A DNA stretch of 64,000 bases from Staphylococcus simiae (GCF_002902085.1 NZ_PPQR01000022.1:1-64000); one strand, 5' to 3'; counted from the first letter of the stretch, positions 26,945 to 37,375 are shown. The notes: generated from the letters alone by a model not told the origin. Numbers and translations: made by a program.

Positions 26945-28309
26945 TTAAATAAATTGTCCATCTTTGGCATCAGTGACGCCATTTTCTTGGCTATAAACTT
27001 CTTTACCACGTAAAATTGTTCTAGCTACTTGAGCGCCAATTTCTCTACCAATATATGGGCTCATTTGATTGCGATATGCTAGGTCTTCAGCTTTTAAAGT
27101 GTAAGAACTATTTGGATTAATAAATACGAAGTCTGCATCTTTACCGATTGCAATGCTTCCTTTACTATCTAAACCAAAACGTTTAGCAGGTGCTGTCGCA
27201 ATAATATCAGCAAATCTTTCTAATGACATATCACGTTTTTGAACACCTTCATCATATAACACATCGACGTTATTTTGGATACCTGCAATACCGCCCCATG
27301 CTTCGAAAGCATTGTCAGTATCTTTTAAATCCGGTGTACATGGTGAATGATCTGATGTTACAAAATCAATATCGCCATTTTGTACACGATCCCACATACC
27401 TTCTAAACGTGATTGTTCACGAATTGGTGGAGAACATTTAACAACTGGACCAATATCGTCTAATTCTTCTTTATAGAAGTATAGATAATGTGTACATGTT
27501 TCACATGTTACGTCGACACCTTCTTGTTGTGCTTTAACAATTTCTTCGACACCTTCTTCACATGCAACGTGAACAATGTGTAAACGACATCCTGTTTCTT
27601 TAGCAAATAAGATTAATTTACGAATCGGTTCAACTTCAGTGAATACTGGACGAGAATCTACATATGCACTTAATGTTGTTTCACCATTTTTATATGCAAT
27701 CTCACCTAATTTATCAGTAATATTAGCATTTTCAGCATGTACTGATAAAATCTTACCAGTTTTAGCGATTTGCTTCATACCTTCATACAATGAATAATCA
27801 TCGACATTTTCAAAGTCGCCTTCAATTGAACGATCTCCACAAGTTGCTAAGAATGCTTTATAAGCAACGACACCAGCGTCATCTAATTCTTGAATACCAC
27901 CATCTAAATTGTAAGGCACTAAACCACCGTAACTAGCTACATCAACTGTTAAATCACCTTTACCAGCATCAAATTTTTCTTCAATTGATGCTTTATCTGT
28001 TGTAGCAGGAACTTGGTTTAATGGCATTTCAACAAATGATGTCACGCCACCTTTAGCAGCTGCACGTGTACCTGTGTCATAGCCTTCCCAACCATCACGG
28101 TAACCGCCACCTGGATCTGTTATATGCACGTGTGCATCCACCATACCTGGAGATACGACTTGGCCTTGTGCATCGATAACTTTATCAGCATCACCAGTTA
28201 ATGTTTCAGCTATTGCTGTAATCTTACCGTCTGTTACACCTACATCTACATGCTTTGCGCCATCTTCTAAAATAACTAACCCATTTTTAATAATTAAATC
28301 GAATGTCAT
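26945..28309 (-). CDS. allB: Allantoinase (AllB/PucH)
   Basis: Cyclic amidohydrolase opening allantoin to allantoate. Metal site DAHVHITDPG (His61/His63 region), the carboxylated lysine in VVAYKAFLATCG (about 150), then SVHAEN, HIVHVA and the Asp of VTSDHSPC. 454 residues, normal for the family. The RDGWEGYDTGTRAAAKGG segment supports allantoinase over hydantoinase or dihydroorotase. Starts at ATG overlapping the permease stop by 1 bp, behind TTTGGAGG; the two are one transcript. Confidence 0.93.
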   Translation of the reverse strand: MTFDLIIKNGLVILEDGAKHVDVGVTDGKITAIAETLTGDADKVIDAQGQVVSPGMVDAHVHITDPGGGYRDGWEGYDTGTRAAAKGGVTSFVEMPLNQVPATTDKASIEEKFDAGKGDLTVDVASYGGLVPYNLDGGIQELDDAGVVAYKAFLATCGDRSIEGDFENVDDYSLYEGMKQIAKTGKILSVHAENANITDKLGEIAYKNGETTLSAYVDSRPVFTEVEPIRKLILFAKETGCRLHIVHVACEEGVEEIVKAQQEGVDVTCETCTHYLYFYKEELDDIGPVVKCSPPIREQSRLEGMWDRVQNGDIDFVTSDHSPCTPDLKDTDNAFEAWGGIAGIQNNVDVLYDEGVQKRDMSLERFADIIATAPAKRFGLDSKGSIAIGKDADFVFINPNSSYTLKAEDLAYRNQMSPYIGREIGAQVARTILRGKEVYSQENGVTDAKDGQFI

Positions 28310-29793
28310 TATTGTCTCTCCTCCAAATTCGAATTTTTGTTACGAGATTCATGTACTAAATGTAATAAAATGTATACTACACCTGTACTGATAAAACCAA
28401 TAAACCAAGAGAAATCTGCAATAATTCTAAATGCAGGGATAAATCCTAGTAGTGAAATAACTACACCCACAATTGTAGCAATATATGCAGGGATATTAAT
28501 TCTCTTCAAATCTTTAGGTTTATTATTTAAATCGAAATATAATTTATCAATGTTGATTTTACATTTCGAAATAAAGTAAAAGTGAACAATCATTGCGCCT
28601 GCTACTGGCCCTAAAATAGCACCAATGGCATTTAAGAATACAAAGATACTATCTTGGTTTTCCATCATTTTCCATGGCATGATAACAATACTTAAGATAG
28701 ATGCAATCATTACACCACGTTTATAGTTAATCCATTTTGGCATCAATGCTGTTAATTGATAGGCTGCGGGTATAATGTTACTCGTCGCGTTAGTAGAAAT
28801 CGTTGTCATTAATAGCACACCTGTTGCAATTAGAATAGCCCAAATGCTATCCCATTCATTAATAATCGTTAGGATATTCCATTCTTGATGTCCTAGTGCA
28901 ATTGAACCACCAATAATAATAAACACACTAGAAATCGCAAATAATAAATGTGCTACCACAATACCAGAAATTTGACCTACAACTTGAGAGCGTGTTGATT
29001 TCGCATTTTGAGTGAAATCTGCTACACTTGCTCCTGGTCCTGCCCAGACACCTAACAATGAGTTAAAGATTAAGATAAATGTTAGAATTGCAGGATAAAT
29101 GATGCCAGATGTTTTAGTTGTAATATCGTAATTCATAATATTATGCCAACCACCGGCTGTCATGTAACCCCATATTGCCATACCACCAAAAACGATGTAA
29201 ATAAGTGGATTTAAAATAGCTGTAAATTTATTTAGCGTTTCTCCACCACCAATTCCTATACCAAAGTTAATTGCCCAGAAGATTAAGAAGGCAATTAAAG
29301 CAGGAATTGTAATACCTAAAATCGTATGACCATTACCGAAATCTTCATAACCAGGAATCAGTTTGTTCATTAATATTAGTAATGCTTGGGATCCAGCAAA
29401 AGTTTGAATACCAAACCAGCCGATTCCAGCTACCACACCACGTAAGATGCCAGGTAATTTCGCACCTGCATCACCGTATGTGTGTCGCAATTGCATGGCA
29501 AATGGTATACCATATTTTGAACCTGCATAACCGTTAAACACTAGTAACATTGCAATAAGAAATGAACTAATGACTAACGAGAACATCACTTGTAGTGGTG
29601 ATAAACCGAGCAGTAAAAAGCCACCTACTGCAGTATAGTTAGGAATATTGTGAACAGCACCCATCCATAAAGTGAAGAAGTTAAATGCTGAACTGTTGCG
29701 TTGTGAACTATTTTTAGGCATGATATCTTTGTTATAACCTCGACGTTCAAAAAACGCTTCGTCATATGATGCCTCGTATGCTTCTTTACTCAT
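28309..29793 (-). CDS. pucI: Allantoin permease (PucI-like, NCS1 family)
   Basis: Twelve-segment symporter of 494 residues. N-terminal MGAVHNIPNYTAVGGFLLLG (about 45-64) is close to the NCS1 allantoin/hydantoin transporters such as PucI and AllW, and GWFGIQTFAGSQAL contributes to the substrate site. It precedes allantoinase in the same transcript and faces pucR across a 345-bp gap. Spacing from the AAGGGGG box to the ATG is long (about 15 nt), which may mean modest translation. Confidence 0.92.
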   Translation of the reverse strand: MSKEAYEASYDEAFFERRGYNKDIMPKNSSQRNSSAFNFFTLWMGAVHNIPNYTAVGGFLLLGLSPLQVMFSLVISSFLIAMLLVFNGYAGSKYGIPFAMQLRHTYGDAGAKLPGILRGVVAGIGWFGIQTFAGSQALLILMNKLIPGYEDFGNGHTILGITIPALIAFLIFWAINFGIGIGGGETLNKFTAILNPLIYIVFGGMAIWGYMTAGGWHNIMNYDITTKTSGIIYPAILTFILIFNSLLGVWAGPGASVADFTQNAKSTRSQVVGQISGIVVAHLLFAISSVFIIIGGSIALGHQEWNILTIINEWDSIWAILIATGVLLMTTISTNATSNIIPAAYQLTALMPKWINYKRGVMIASILSIVIMPWKMMENQDSIFVFLNAIGAILGPVAGAMIVHFYFISKCKINIDKLYFDLNNKPKDLKRINIPAYIATIVGVVISLLGFIPAFRIIADFSWFIGFISTGVVYILLHLVHESRNKNSNLEERQ

Positions 29794-29859
29794 ATCGGTT
29801 TCAGTTAGCCCCCTTTAATCGTACATAAAATGTGAGAGTTACGAACAATAACACCCCAG

Positions 29860-29915
29860 ACAAACCGTCACTTCATAACCACAATAACTGGAACAACCTG
29901 TATCATTCGGTTTGT
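29860..29915. promoter_or_regulatory. Spaced inverted repeat in the pucI-pucR intergenic region
   Basis: ACAAACCG (29860-29867) and CGGTTTGT (29908-29915) are perfect inverted half-sites with centres 48 bp apart. The whole 345-bp gap (29794-30138) should contain the divergent pucI and pucR promoters. The B. subtilis PucR box is not obviously present. Candidate activator sites only. Confidence 0.35.
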
Positions 29916-29958
29916 ACTTTATGTAATTTCGTCTCTCTTTATGATTAGTTTATTAGTA

Positions 29959-29974
29959 ATGTAAGCGTTTTTCT
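29959..29974. promoter_or_regulatory. Candidate cre site near pucI
   Basis: ATGTAAGCGTTTTTCT matches 14 of 16 positions of the WTGNNARCGNWWWCAW cre consensus, with both mismatches in the right half. Located in the pucI-pucR gap. Confidence 0.35.
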
Positions 29975-30138
29975 TTATCGCTTTTGACATATTTTTTTTG
30001 CGTTTTGTCACAAACTGACAAATAGTGTGGCAATTTCCTACAATATTTTGTGAATATTGCATATAATAGAGTTAAGTTTATACAGTAAATTATATTTCTA
30101 TACATCATACCCTATTTTGACTCAGAAGGAGGTTCCTT

Positions 30139-31758
30139 ATGGCCAGTCTACGCGACATTTTATCTATGCCTCAATTTAATGAATTTTCATTAATCAATCA
30201 TCACGGTAACTTAGATACCATTATTGAAGGTTTAGATATTACTGAAAATAGCGACATTAAACATTTTACGAAACCCAATACTTTTATCCTGACAACTGGA
30301 TTACTCTATCAAGATGATCAACAAGGATTAATTCAACTCATTCGTGATTTAAAAGATGTAGGCGTTACAGGATTAGGTATTAAAGTTTCACGCTTTTTAC
30401 ATGCTATCGACCAAGAAGTTATTCGCATAGCAGATGACTTAGCTTTTCCATTGATTGAAATTCCAGAAAATTGGAATTTAGGTGACGCATCACACCATAT
30501 ATCAGCAGTTATTGAAAATGCCAAAACTGAAAAATTAAATTACGCATTATATATCCAACAAGAACTCAATCAATTATTAATAAAGGGATTCGATGTTGAC
30601 ACCATGATTCAATTTTTAAGTAAGCGTTTAGGTGTACCAATTTTATTATTCGATCCGTTTAAACGACCTATTTCAATGAGTCAACACTATCAACATCAAA
30701 GATCACTTATTAATGATCATATTAAATATTTCAAACAACATATTTCAGAGATTGAACGCGATGATAGACGTTCAGTATTCGTCAAAGAAAATCAAATCAT
30801 TTATAAAGTTAGAAGTTATAACTATTTTCCATATTATTTAATGGTCGCTCAGTCAGACAAATTGACTTACCCATTCAGTCTATTGACCATCGAACAAGTT
30901 GTTAGTGTGCTAAGCTTTTCCATTTATAAATCAGCTAAAATTGAAGAAGCTGAACAAAATGAAATTAACCGTTTCTTTGAATCTTTAGTTCTTAATGATA
31001 GTGATACTGCTTTATCAGTCAAACAGCATCCACAACTACTAGAGCGCTACAATATCTATAATTCAAAATACTATCAAGTTGTGACCTGTAGTATAGATGA
31101 AACTCAAAAATTAGAGAACAGTAACTATTTGTATGAGAGACAATATTTGACGTTCCAATGGTTACTCCATAAATTTTCTGATTTAGATTCAAAAATAAGC
31201 ATTTATAAAATACCTAGTAATGATCAATTTGTCATTTTATTACAAAATAGACATCATTATTTCTGGGATTACTTAAAGTTGATTCAACAAGATTTCCATA
31301 ACTTTTTTGAAGGTAGCTTATCTTTTGGTGTTGGTAATGAAGTAACAGAGTTTTCACAGTTACCTTACTCATACTTTGAAGCATCAGAAGCACTTAATAA
31401 TATCCGTGCTAAAGGGCAGTTTGAACAAATCGAAAGCTATCGTTCAAAAGATATCAGCGAACTGTTACAATTAATACCATCTAATAAATTGATACCTTTT
31501 ATTAAGTATACACTTGGTGAATTGGCTAATCCAAAGACTAAAAAAGAAGCAGAATTAAAACAAACTTTACGTATTTATATGGATAATCATTGCGACATTA
31601 CTAAAACAGCTGAACAAATATTTATTCATCGTAATACTGTAAAATATCGTATTAATAAGTGCGCACAAATTTTAGATACGACCATTGAAGATCCTGATAT
31701 TTCACTTAATCTTCGTTTAGCATTATATGCCTCAGAATTAGTAGATTTAAATCATTAG
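30139..31758 (+). CDS. pucR: PucR family transcriptional regulator
   Basis: 539-residue regulator with the N-terminal PucR/purine-catabolism domain (residues about 5-125, including LTTGLLYQDD...GVTGLGIKV and IPLIEIP-like strands), a central GGDEF-like region and a C-terminal HTH_30 domain (TKTAEQIFIHRNTVKYRINK, about 496-515). In B. subtilis PucR is activated by allantoin-type intermediates and controls uptake and breakdown genes. Divergent from pucI, hence likely local regulator. Start follows AAGGAGG. Confidence 0.9.
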   Translation: MASLRDILSMPQFNEFSLINHHGNLDTIIEGLDITENSDIKHFTKPNTFILTTGLLYQDDQQGLIQLIRDLKDVGVTGLGIKVSRFLHAIDQEVIRIADDLAFPLIEIPENWNLGDASHHISAVIENAKTEKLNYALYIQQELNQLLIKGFDVDTMIQFLSKRLGVPILLFDPFKRPISMSQHYQHQRSLINDHIKYFKQHISEIERDDRRSVFVKENQIIYKVRSYNYFPYYLMVAQSDKLTYPFSLLTIEQVVSVLSFSIYKSAKIEEAEQNEINRFFESLVLNDSDTALSVKQHPQLLERYNIYNSKYYQVVTCSIDETQKLENSNYLYERQYLTFQWLLHKFSDLDSKISIYKIPSNDQFVILLQNRHHYFWDYLKLIQQDFHNFFEGSLSFGVGNEVTEFSQLPYSYFEASEALNNIRAKGQFEQIESYRSKDISELLQLIPSNKLIPFIKYTLGELANPKTKKEAELKQTLRIYMDNHCDITKTAEQIFIHRNTVKYRINKCAQILDTTIEDPDISLNLRLALYASELVDLNH

Positions 31759-31871
31759 TAACTTTGATTGATTATTGTTTCATAAGTTATTTAAAGGCTT
31801 AACTAATGATTTATGACAATGATACTGCGCTAGTTTATCTTTATAACACCGTTATGATTATCAAATGCAAT

Positions 31872-31924
31872 ATTCAAAAAAGCTTATCGTACATTTTTAC
31901 CACGTACGATAAGCTTTTTTGCCT
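31872..31924 (+). terminator. Terminator downstream of pucR
   Basis: AAAAAAGCTTATCGTAC / GTACGATAAGCTTTTTT, a strong symmetrical stem (31876-31892, 31904-31920). A- and T-runs on both sides allow either direction. Confidence 0.85.
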
Positions 31925-31929
31925 TAATA

Positions 31930-32283
31930 ACCCCCACTCAAATTTGTTCTCTTTCAAATTTGACAAATATATAATTATTCACTTTTTCTTTAGGTTCTCT
32001 CCCAAATTGGACTGATACATAATTATTTTTTAAACCTCGCTATGCCCAACCTTGCCCGTCTTGCACATTAAAGTAAAAATTTTATTTATAAAATTTTTCT
32101 ATGACGGGTCCCTGCATTGCATGAAAAAACTGGATAACCAGTTTTTCTGTGTTGGGTCCCTTCCTAGGGTGCTGTCTCAGGAGTCTCGGCTACAAAATAA
32201 TTTATATTTTAAATTATTTACTTTTTATTTATCAGTTCTGAAAAAAAGAGAACCTTTCTTTATCAGTCCTGAAAAATAAAAAA
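31930..32283 (+). repeat. Family A element with STAR units and nested extra ends
   Basis: A complete copy runs 31993-32254 (GGTTCTCT...AGAGAACC). It contains GACGGGTCCC and GTTGGGTCCC STAR variants and the CTAGGGTGCTGTCTCAG block. On the left (31930-31992) a degenerate second left end is present; on the right (32255-32283) a second right end. This looks like insertion of one copy into or beside another. It fills most of the gap before the YjiH gene. Confidence 0.8.
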
Positions 32284-32491
32284 CACTCAATTTTCGCCCA
32301 CAAAAATTCATCATAGTTTCAAACTATTTATTATTAGTTATTTTATATTAGTCGATGATTATAACTAACTATACAATAAAGTTAAGTTTTCAGATTATTT
32401 AGAATTAGTGGTTGTATTGTGCTATTAAAATTTTTCCTAGCAATCAAGCATGCTTTATTTATGTATTGACTTAAACAAAGGGGTTGTGCAA

Positions 32492-33805
32492 ATGAATACA
32501 TATCACAAGTACGCCAAGCAACCTAGTGCTTGGAGATTCTACATTTACAGTTTAATTGGTATACTATGTTTCTTTGTTCCAATTACATTGAACGGTAACA
32601 ATACGATATTAGTCGATCATGTCCATTTAGTAATTAGGTCACTATTAGGACCAGCGATGCCATATATTGCCTTAATTATGATAGTCATTGGTGCATTATT
32701 ACCCATCATACGCGGCACTTTCAAGACATCTATAACTAACTTTATCATCACGTTATTCAAACTGGCTGGTGCAGTCATTGGTATCATGTATGTTTTTCAT
32801 CTTGGTCCTGCTATTTTGTTCAACAAAGATTATGGTCCATTTCTATTTGATAAGTTAATGATGCCTCTTAGTATATTGATACCAGTTGGCGCTATCGCAT
32901 TATCATTGTTAGTTGGTTATGGTTTATTAGAATTTGTAGGCGTATTTATGGAGCCTATTATGCGACCAATCTTTAAAACACCTGGTAAATCAGCAGTCGA
33001 TGCCGTAGCTTCTTTTGTCGGAAGTTATTCCCTTGGCTTACTAATTACTAATCGCGTATACAAACAAGGAATGTATAACAAGCAAGAAGCCACAATTATT
33101 GCTACAGGTTTTTCAACCGTGTCTGCAACATTTATGATTATTGTTGCTAATACACTTGGATTAATGTCGCATTGGAATTTATATTTTTGGATAACATTAA
33201 GCATCACGTTCATAGTTACAGCAATCACGGCTTGGTTACCTCCAATAGCTAATGAATCAACAGAATACTATAACGGTCAACAAGGTGAAGAAGAAGTTGA
33301 AATTCAAGGTAGTCGTTTAAAGACAGCTTATGCTGAAGCTATGAAACAAAATGCTAAGACACCTTCATTAGTGAAAAATGTTTGGGATAATGTTAAAGAT
33401 GGTTTAGAGATGACCGTTGGGATATTACCATCTATTTTATCAATTGGTTTCCTTGGTCTAGTCATCGCCAATTTCACACCACTTATTAGTTGGGTGAGTT
33501 ATATTTTTTATCCATTTATTTATCTATTCCCGATACCTGATAAACACATGCTTGCCGAAGCATCAGCTATTTCTGTTGTTGAAATGTTTTTGCCGTCGCT
33601 ACTCGTTGCTAAAGCCGCTGCCAGCACTAAACTCGTTGTCGGTATCGTTAGCGTGTCAGCAGTTATCTTTTTCTCAGCCTTGGTACCTTGTATTATGGCT
33701 ACTGAAATTAAGATACCTGTGTGGAAGTTAGTCGTTATTTGGTTTATTAGAGTAGCACTATCACTATTATTCGCCATACCAATTGCGTTACTCCTTTTTG
33801 GCTAA
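32492..33805 (+). CDS. YjiH family membrane protein (nucleoside-recognition/gate domain)
   Basis: Integral membrane protein of about 437 residues with 10-12 hydrophobic segments and two gate-like halves (LVGYGLLEFVGVFMEPIMRP and ILPSILSIGFLGLVIANFTP). The ATG at 32492 follows AAAGGGG; an in-frame ATG at 32450 has no ribosome site. Transport substrate is unknown; the gate domain is shared with nucleoside transporters. It lies between the ureide block and the pseudouridine cluster, which fits a nucleoside or base substrate but does not prove it. Confidence 0.8.
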   Translation: MNTYHKYAKQPSAWRFYIYSLIGILCFFVPITLNGNNTILVDHVHLVIRSLLGPAMPYIALIMIVIGALLPIIRGTFKTSITNFIITLFKLAGAVIGIMYVFHLGPAILFNKDYGPFLFDKLMMPLSILIPVGAIALSLLVGYGLLEFVGVFMEPIMRPIFKTPGKSAVDAVASFVGSYSLGLLITNRVYKQGMYNKQEATIIATGFSTVSATFMIIVANTLGLMSHWNLYFWITLSITFIVTAITAWLPPIANESTEYYNGQQGEEEVEIQGSRLKTAYAEAMKQNAKTPSLVKNVWDNVKDGLEMTVGILPSILSIGFLGLVIANFTPLISWVSYIFYPFIYLFPIPDKHMLAEASAISVVEMFLPSLLVAKAAASTKLVVGIVSVSAVIFFSALVPCIMATEIKIPVWKLVVIWFIRVALSLLFAIPIALLLFG

Positions 33806-33902
33806 ACGCTGTGTTGTAGGTGTGAATTCGATGATTAAGTATCAACGTCACTAACGCCATCATACTTTTTATAAGTTTATGTATGATGATATAACTAAAA
33901 AA

Positions 33903-33954
33903 TAAAGCCAACTCATATTTGATCATTCAATCAATTAATGAGTTGGCTTTGTCA
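33903..33954. terminator. Bidirectional terminator between yjiH-like and nupC-like genes
   Basis: AAGCCAACTCAT (33905-33916) / ATGAGTTGGCTT (33938-33949) with AAATAA before and TTTGTCATTTT after. Confidence 0.8.
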
Positions 33955-34037
33955 TTTTATCAATTATACATCTAGATGATGTCTTCACCATATTATGTAC
34001 AATCATCAAACCATTTTCATTTATTTTTAGCTTGCGC

Positions 34038-35258
34038 CTATAATACTAAACCTATAATTGAGCCTGAAATGATAGATGCAAGTGTTGATCCAAGTAATAA
34101 ACGCATCGCAAATGATGCGACCTTTTCACCTTGCTTATCACTAATACCTTTAATAGATCCCACTATAATACCTACTGTACCAAAGTTAGCAAAACTCACT
34201 AAGTAAACTGAGATAATACCTTGCGTTCTTGCAGAAACATCTCCTAAAGTATGTTTAAAATCTAACATAGCAACAAATTCATTAGTGATTAATTTCGTAG
34301 CCATTAATGATCCAGCAGATACCGCTTCACTCCATGGAATTCCCATAATAAAGGCGATTGGTGCAAAAACATAACCAATTAGTTGTTTGAAGTCTAAACC
34401 AATACCGCTAAATATAATGTTAATTGCTTCCATTAAAGAGATAAATGCTAATAGCATAACAGCCACAACGATAGCTATTTTAAAGCCATCCATTGCACTA
34501 TCACCAATCATTTGGAAGAATGGCACTTTTTTAGGTTTACCTGTTTTACTATCTATATCTGTTTCTTCAGTTGATTGTGTTAAATTTTCAATTTCAACAT
34601 CTGAATCATCTGATTGATATGGATTGATAACACTCGCTATAATTAAAGCACTAAATATATTAAGCATTACTGCTGTTACAACAAATTTAGGTTCTAACAT
34701 TTGCATATATGAACCTAACATTGCCATACTAACCGCACTCATTCCGGAAGTTGCAATAGTATACAATTTTGCTCTTGATAATTTAGGAATAATATCTTTA
34801 ATAGTTAAATATACTTCTGGTTGCCCAAACATTGCTGTTGAAATAGCAAAATAACTTTCTAAACGTCCCATACGTGTGATTTTATTTATTGCTATACCCA
34901 CGTATTTTATAACAAAAGGTAATACTTTAATATAATTAAATATGCCTATAAGTACTGAAATAAACACTAATGGTAACAAAACATTTAGGAAAAATGTATA
35001 GCCACCTTTGTTTTGTAAATCTCCAAATACAAAATCAATGCCTGCTTTACTTACTTTTATTAAACCTTCGAAAAAGCCACCCATAGCTGTTAATATTGTT
35101 AAACCAATCGTCGTATTCATCATAAATAATACAAGTAATACTTGAATAATCAGCATGATAACAGGCTTTTTAAAATCTATACTTTTACGGTCAAAGCTAA
35201 ACAAATATGCAATGATTAAGGCAAATAGTACACCTGTGATTGCAAATAAAATGGACAT
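34038..35258 (-). CDS. nupC: NupC-like concentrative nucleoside transporter
   Basis: CNT-family cation/nucleoside symporter of 406 residues with the family's GQPEVYLTIKDIIPKLS (re-entrant substrate loop), SGMSAVSMAMLGSYMQM and FANFGTVGIIVGSIKGI segments. It is the third gene of psuK-psuG-nupC, 10 bp after psuG, so it probably imports pseudouridine or related nucleosides for that pathway. Confidence 0.9.
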   Translation of the reverse strand: MSILFAITGVLFALIIAYLFSFDRKSIDFKKPVIMLIIQVLLVLFMMNTTIGLTILTAMGGFFEGLIKVSKAGIDFVFGDLQNKGGYTFFLNVLLPLVFISVLIGIFNYIKVLPFVIKYVGIAINKITRMGRLESYFAISTAMFGQPEVYLTIKDIIPKLSRAKLYTIATSGMSAVSMAMLGSYMQMLEPKFVVTAVMLNIFSALIIASVINPYQSDDSDVEIENLTQSTEETDIDSKTGKPKKVPFFQMIGDSAMDGFKIAIVVAVMLLAFISLMEAINIIFSGIGLDFKQLIGYVFAPIAFIMGIPWSEAVSAGSLMATKLITNEFVAMLDFKHTLGDVSARTQGIISVYLVSFANFGTVGIIVGSIKGISDKQGEKVASFAMRLLLGSTLASIISGSIIGLVL

Positions 35259-35268
35259 AGATCATCAC

Positions 35269-36189
35269 CTACATATGATTGAAAGCTACTGCAATCTTAG
35301 CACCTAATATTGCATTATTTTCAACTAATTTTATGTTTGCTGCTAAACTCTTTCCTTCTGTTTTTTCGACAATTTTTCCTAATAAGAATGGCGTAGAATC
35401 TTTACCTTTAATACCTTTACTTTCTGCTTCTTCTACTGCATCATCAATAATACTTTCAATATAGTCTTTTGATAATGCATGTTCATGTGGAATAGGATTA
35501 GCAATAACCATGCCGCCACCTAATTCTAAATCATGTTTGGTTTGATGTACTTTGGCAATTTCTTCAGGACTTTGAGCAGAACTGATTAATTTAACACCAC
35601 TTTCACGTGTAAAGAATGCTGGTAACTCATCAGTTTGATAACCAATCACTGGTACACCTTTCGTTTCCAAATATTCCATCGTTTTTGGTAAATCTAAGAT
35701 GGACTTAGCACCAGCACAAATGACAGTCACTTCTGTTTTTGCGAGTTCATCTAAATCAGCAGATATATCCATAGTGTGTTCTGCACCTTTATGCACACCG
35801 CCAATACCACCAGTAACAAAGAATTGAATTCCTGCTAGTTCAGCACAAATCATTGTCGTTGCAACTGTCGTTGCTCCAATTTGAGTCGTAGGTATAACTT
35901 CAGCTAAGTCTCTTCTTGATACTTTAGCGACATTGTCACTAGTTGCTAATGTTTCTAATTGATCTTTCTCTAATCCAATCTTAATTTTGCCATCAATAAT
36001 CGCAATGGTTGCAGGCACTGCACCGTTATCACGAATAAGCTGTTCTACTTTATTGGCCATTTCAACATTTTGTGGATATGGCATACCATGAGAAATAATT
36101 GTAGATTCTAAAGCTACAATAGGTTGGTTATTGTCCTTTGCTTGTTTTACCTCTTGTGAATAATCAATGTATTGTTGTAATTGTGTCAT
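35269..36189 (-). CDS. psuG: Pseudouridine-5'-phosphate glycosidase
   Basis: Cleaves pseudouridine-5'-phosphate to uracil and ribose-5-phosphate. 306 residues of the indigoidine-synthase-A/PsuG family: [16 protein letters not shown] (about 24-39), [23 protein letters not shown] (about 125-147) and the [19 protein letters not shown] lysine region. The frame extends to 36210, but GGAGGAG selects the ATG at 36189. It overlaps psuK by 26 bp, so translation is coupled. Confidence 0.93.
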   Translation of the reverse strand: MTQLQQYIDYSQEVKQAKDNNQPIVALESTIISHGMPYPQNVEMANKVEQLIRDNGAVPATIAIIDGKIKIGLEKDQLETLATSDNVAKVSRRDLAEVIPTTQIGATTVATTMICAELAGIQFFVTGGIGGVHKGAEHTMDISADLDELAKTEVTVICAGAKSILDLPKTMEYLETKGVPVIGYQTDELPAFFTRESGVKLISSAQSPEEIAKVHQTKHDLELGGGMVIANPIPHEHALSKDYIESIIDDAVEEAESKGIKGKDSTPFLLGKIVEKTEGKSLAANIKLVENNAILGAKIAVAFNHM

Positions 36190-37282
36190 TTTTATACTCC
36201 TCCATATCATGATAAAGCTGTTGTTGATCTAAATTTTGTCTCACTGTATATTCCGTCTCTATTGTCTTACTGGAATTGACCATGCCAGCTATTAATATAT
36301 CTTCAGTAGACATACCATTAAGCCAACTATAGACGACCGCTGCGCAGAATGAATCACCTGCACCAGTAACATCTTTGACATTTTTAGACGGTGTTACTGA
36401 TTTAACGATTTCTTCTTTGTCACTTCTATAAATAAGTTCTTTCACACCGTTAGTAATGATGACATTCCTTACTCCTAAATCATTCCATTTTTTAGCAGCT
36501 TCTATTAAGTCATCTGTATTATTAATATCAACACTTAAAAATGTTTCTGTTTCATCTTTATTCGTAATAATCCAATCAATAGCATGTAATGAATCAGGCA
36601 TATTTTTCATTTTCGGTGATGAAACTGTCGTAATTACAAGATTAATGTCATGTTTTGCTGTGTAAGCACATAAAAAATCCAGTGCATCTTTAGATAAATT
36701 TAAATCGACAATAATGCATTTAGCTTTTTTTAATAAATGCGTACGCTTAATTAAAAATTCTGGTGTGATATGATCAAACACTTCCATATCTGCCAAGCCA
36801 TAAGCCATGTCTCCTTGCTTGTTAATCAGTGCCGTGTATGACCCTGTACTCGCATTTTCAAATTGTTGTACATGATCCATATTCATAAATGGGCTTGATA
36901 ATCGTTTAACCATATCCCATTCACTATCTTGACCGCTGGCTGATAAGAAGGCGACTGTTTCACCTAAACGTCCAAGATTTTCAGCAATATTTCTTGCAAC
37001 ACCACCAACTGATCTGGTTGATGTCACAGGATTCGATGTTTCGGCAACCAGTTCTTTATGTACATAAAACTTTCTATCTACATTAGCAGCACCAATACAA
37101 ACAATAGGATAATCTTCATTTAATACATAAGCTTTGCCCATGACATACTCTTTTTGTATGAGCCCAGAAATAATATTTGCGACAGTTGGTCGTGATAATC
37201 CAATCGCTTCAGCTAATTCTCTTTGTGATATAAATGGATTATCTTTGATTCTTTTTAGTATTTCCTTTTCAGTGGCGTTCAT
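36164..37282 (-). CDS. psuK: Pseudouridine kinase with N-terminal winged helix (PfkB family)
   Basis: About 372 residues. Residues 1-55 are a winged HTH ([29 protein letters not shown]), then a PfkB sugar kinase: [16 protein letters not shown] for substrate and the C-terminal [14 protein letters not shown] with catalytic Asp. The enzyme phosphorylates pseudouridine; the HTH suggests the kinase also represses its own operon. AAAAGGAGGG picks the ATG at 37282 rather than 37312. First gene of the psuK-psuG-nupC operon. Confidence 0.9.
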   Translation of the reverse strand: MNATEKEILKRIKDNPFISQRELAEAIGLSRPTVANIISGLIQKEYVMGKAYVLNEDYPIVCIGAANVDRKFYVHKELVAETSNPVTSTRSVGGVARNIAENLGRLGETVAFLSASGQDSEWDMVKRLSSPFMNMDHVQQFENASTGSYTALINKQGDMAYGLADMEVFDHITPEFLIKRTHLLKKAKCIIVDLNLSKDALDFLCAYTAKHDINLVITTVSSPKMKNMPDSLHAIDWIITNKDETETFLSVDINNTDDLIEAAKKWNDLGVRNVIITNGVKELIYRSDKEEIVKSVTPSKNVKDVTGAGDSFCAAVVYSWLNGMSTEDILIAGMVNSSKTIETEYTVRQNLDQQQLYHDMEEYKNDTITTIH

Positions 37283-37361
37283 GTCATCCCTCCTTTTAAA
37301 AGTTTTCAACATTGCGTAAAATGCTTATTTACAGCCATATCTTAGCATGTATTTTGTTGTG

Positions 37362-37375
37362 TGTAAACGCTTACA
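37362..37375. promoter_or_regulatory. Perfect cre (CcpA) site upstream of psuK
   Basis: TGTAAACGCTTACA fits the cre core TGWAARCGYTWNCW at every position and is a near-perfect dyad. It is 80 bp upstream of the psuK start. The remainder of the gap (37376-37550) shows no gene. Confidence 0.75.

Noticed and set aside
32052-32279. Open reading frame inside a STAR/family A repeat (75 codons), similar to one at 41164-41493
   Set aside because: Both start with the same MKKLDNQFF-type translation of the repeat hairpin, which recurs wherever the repeat does. It is repeat sequence, with no ribosome site or independent conservation.
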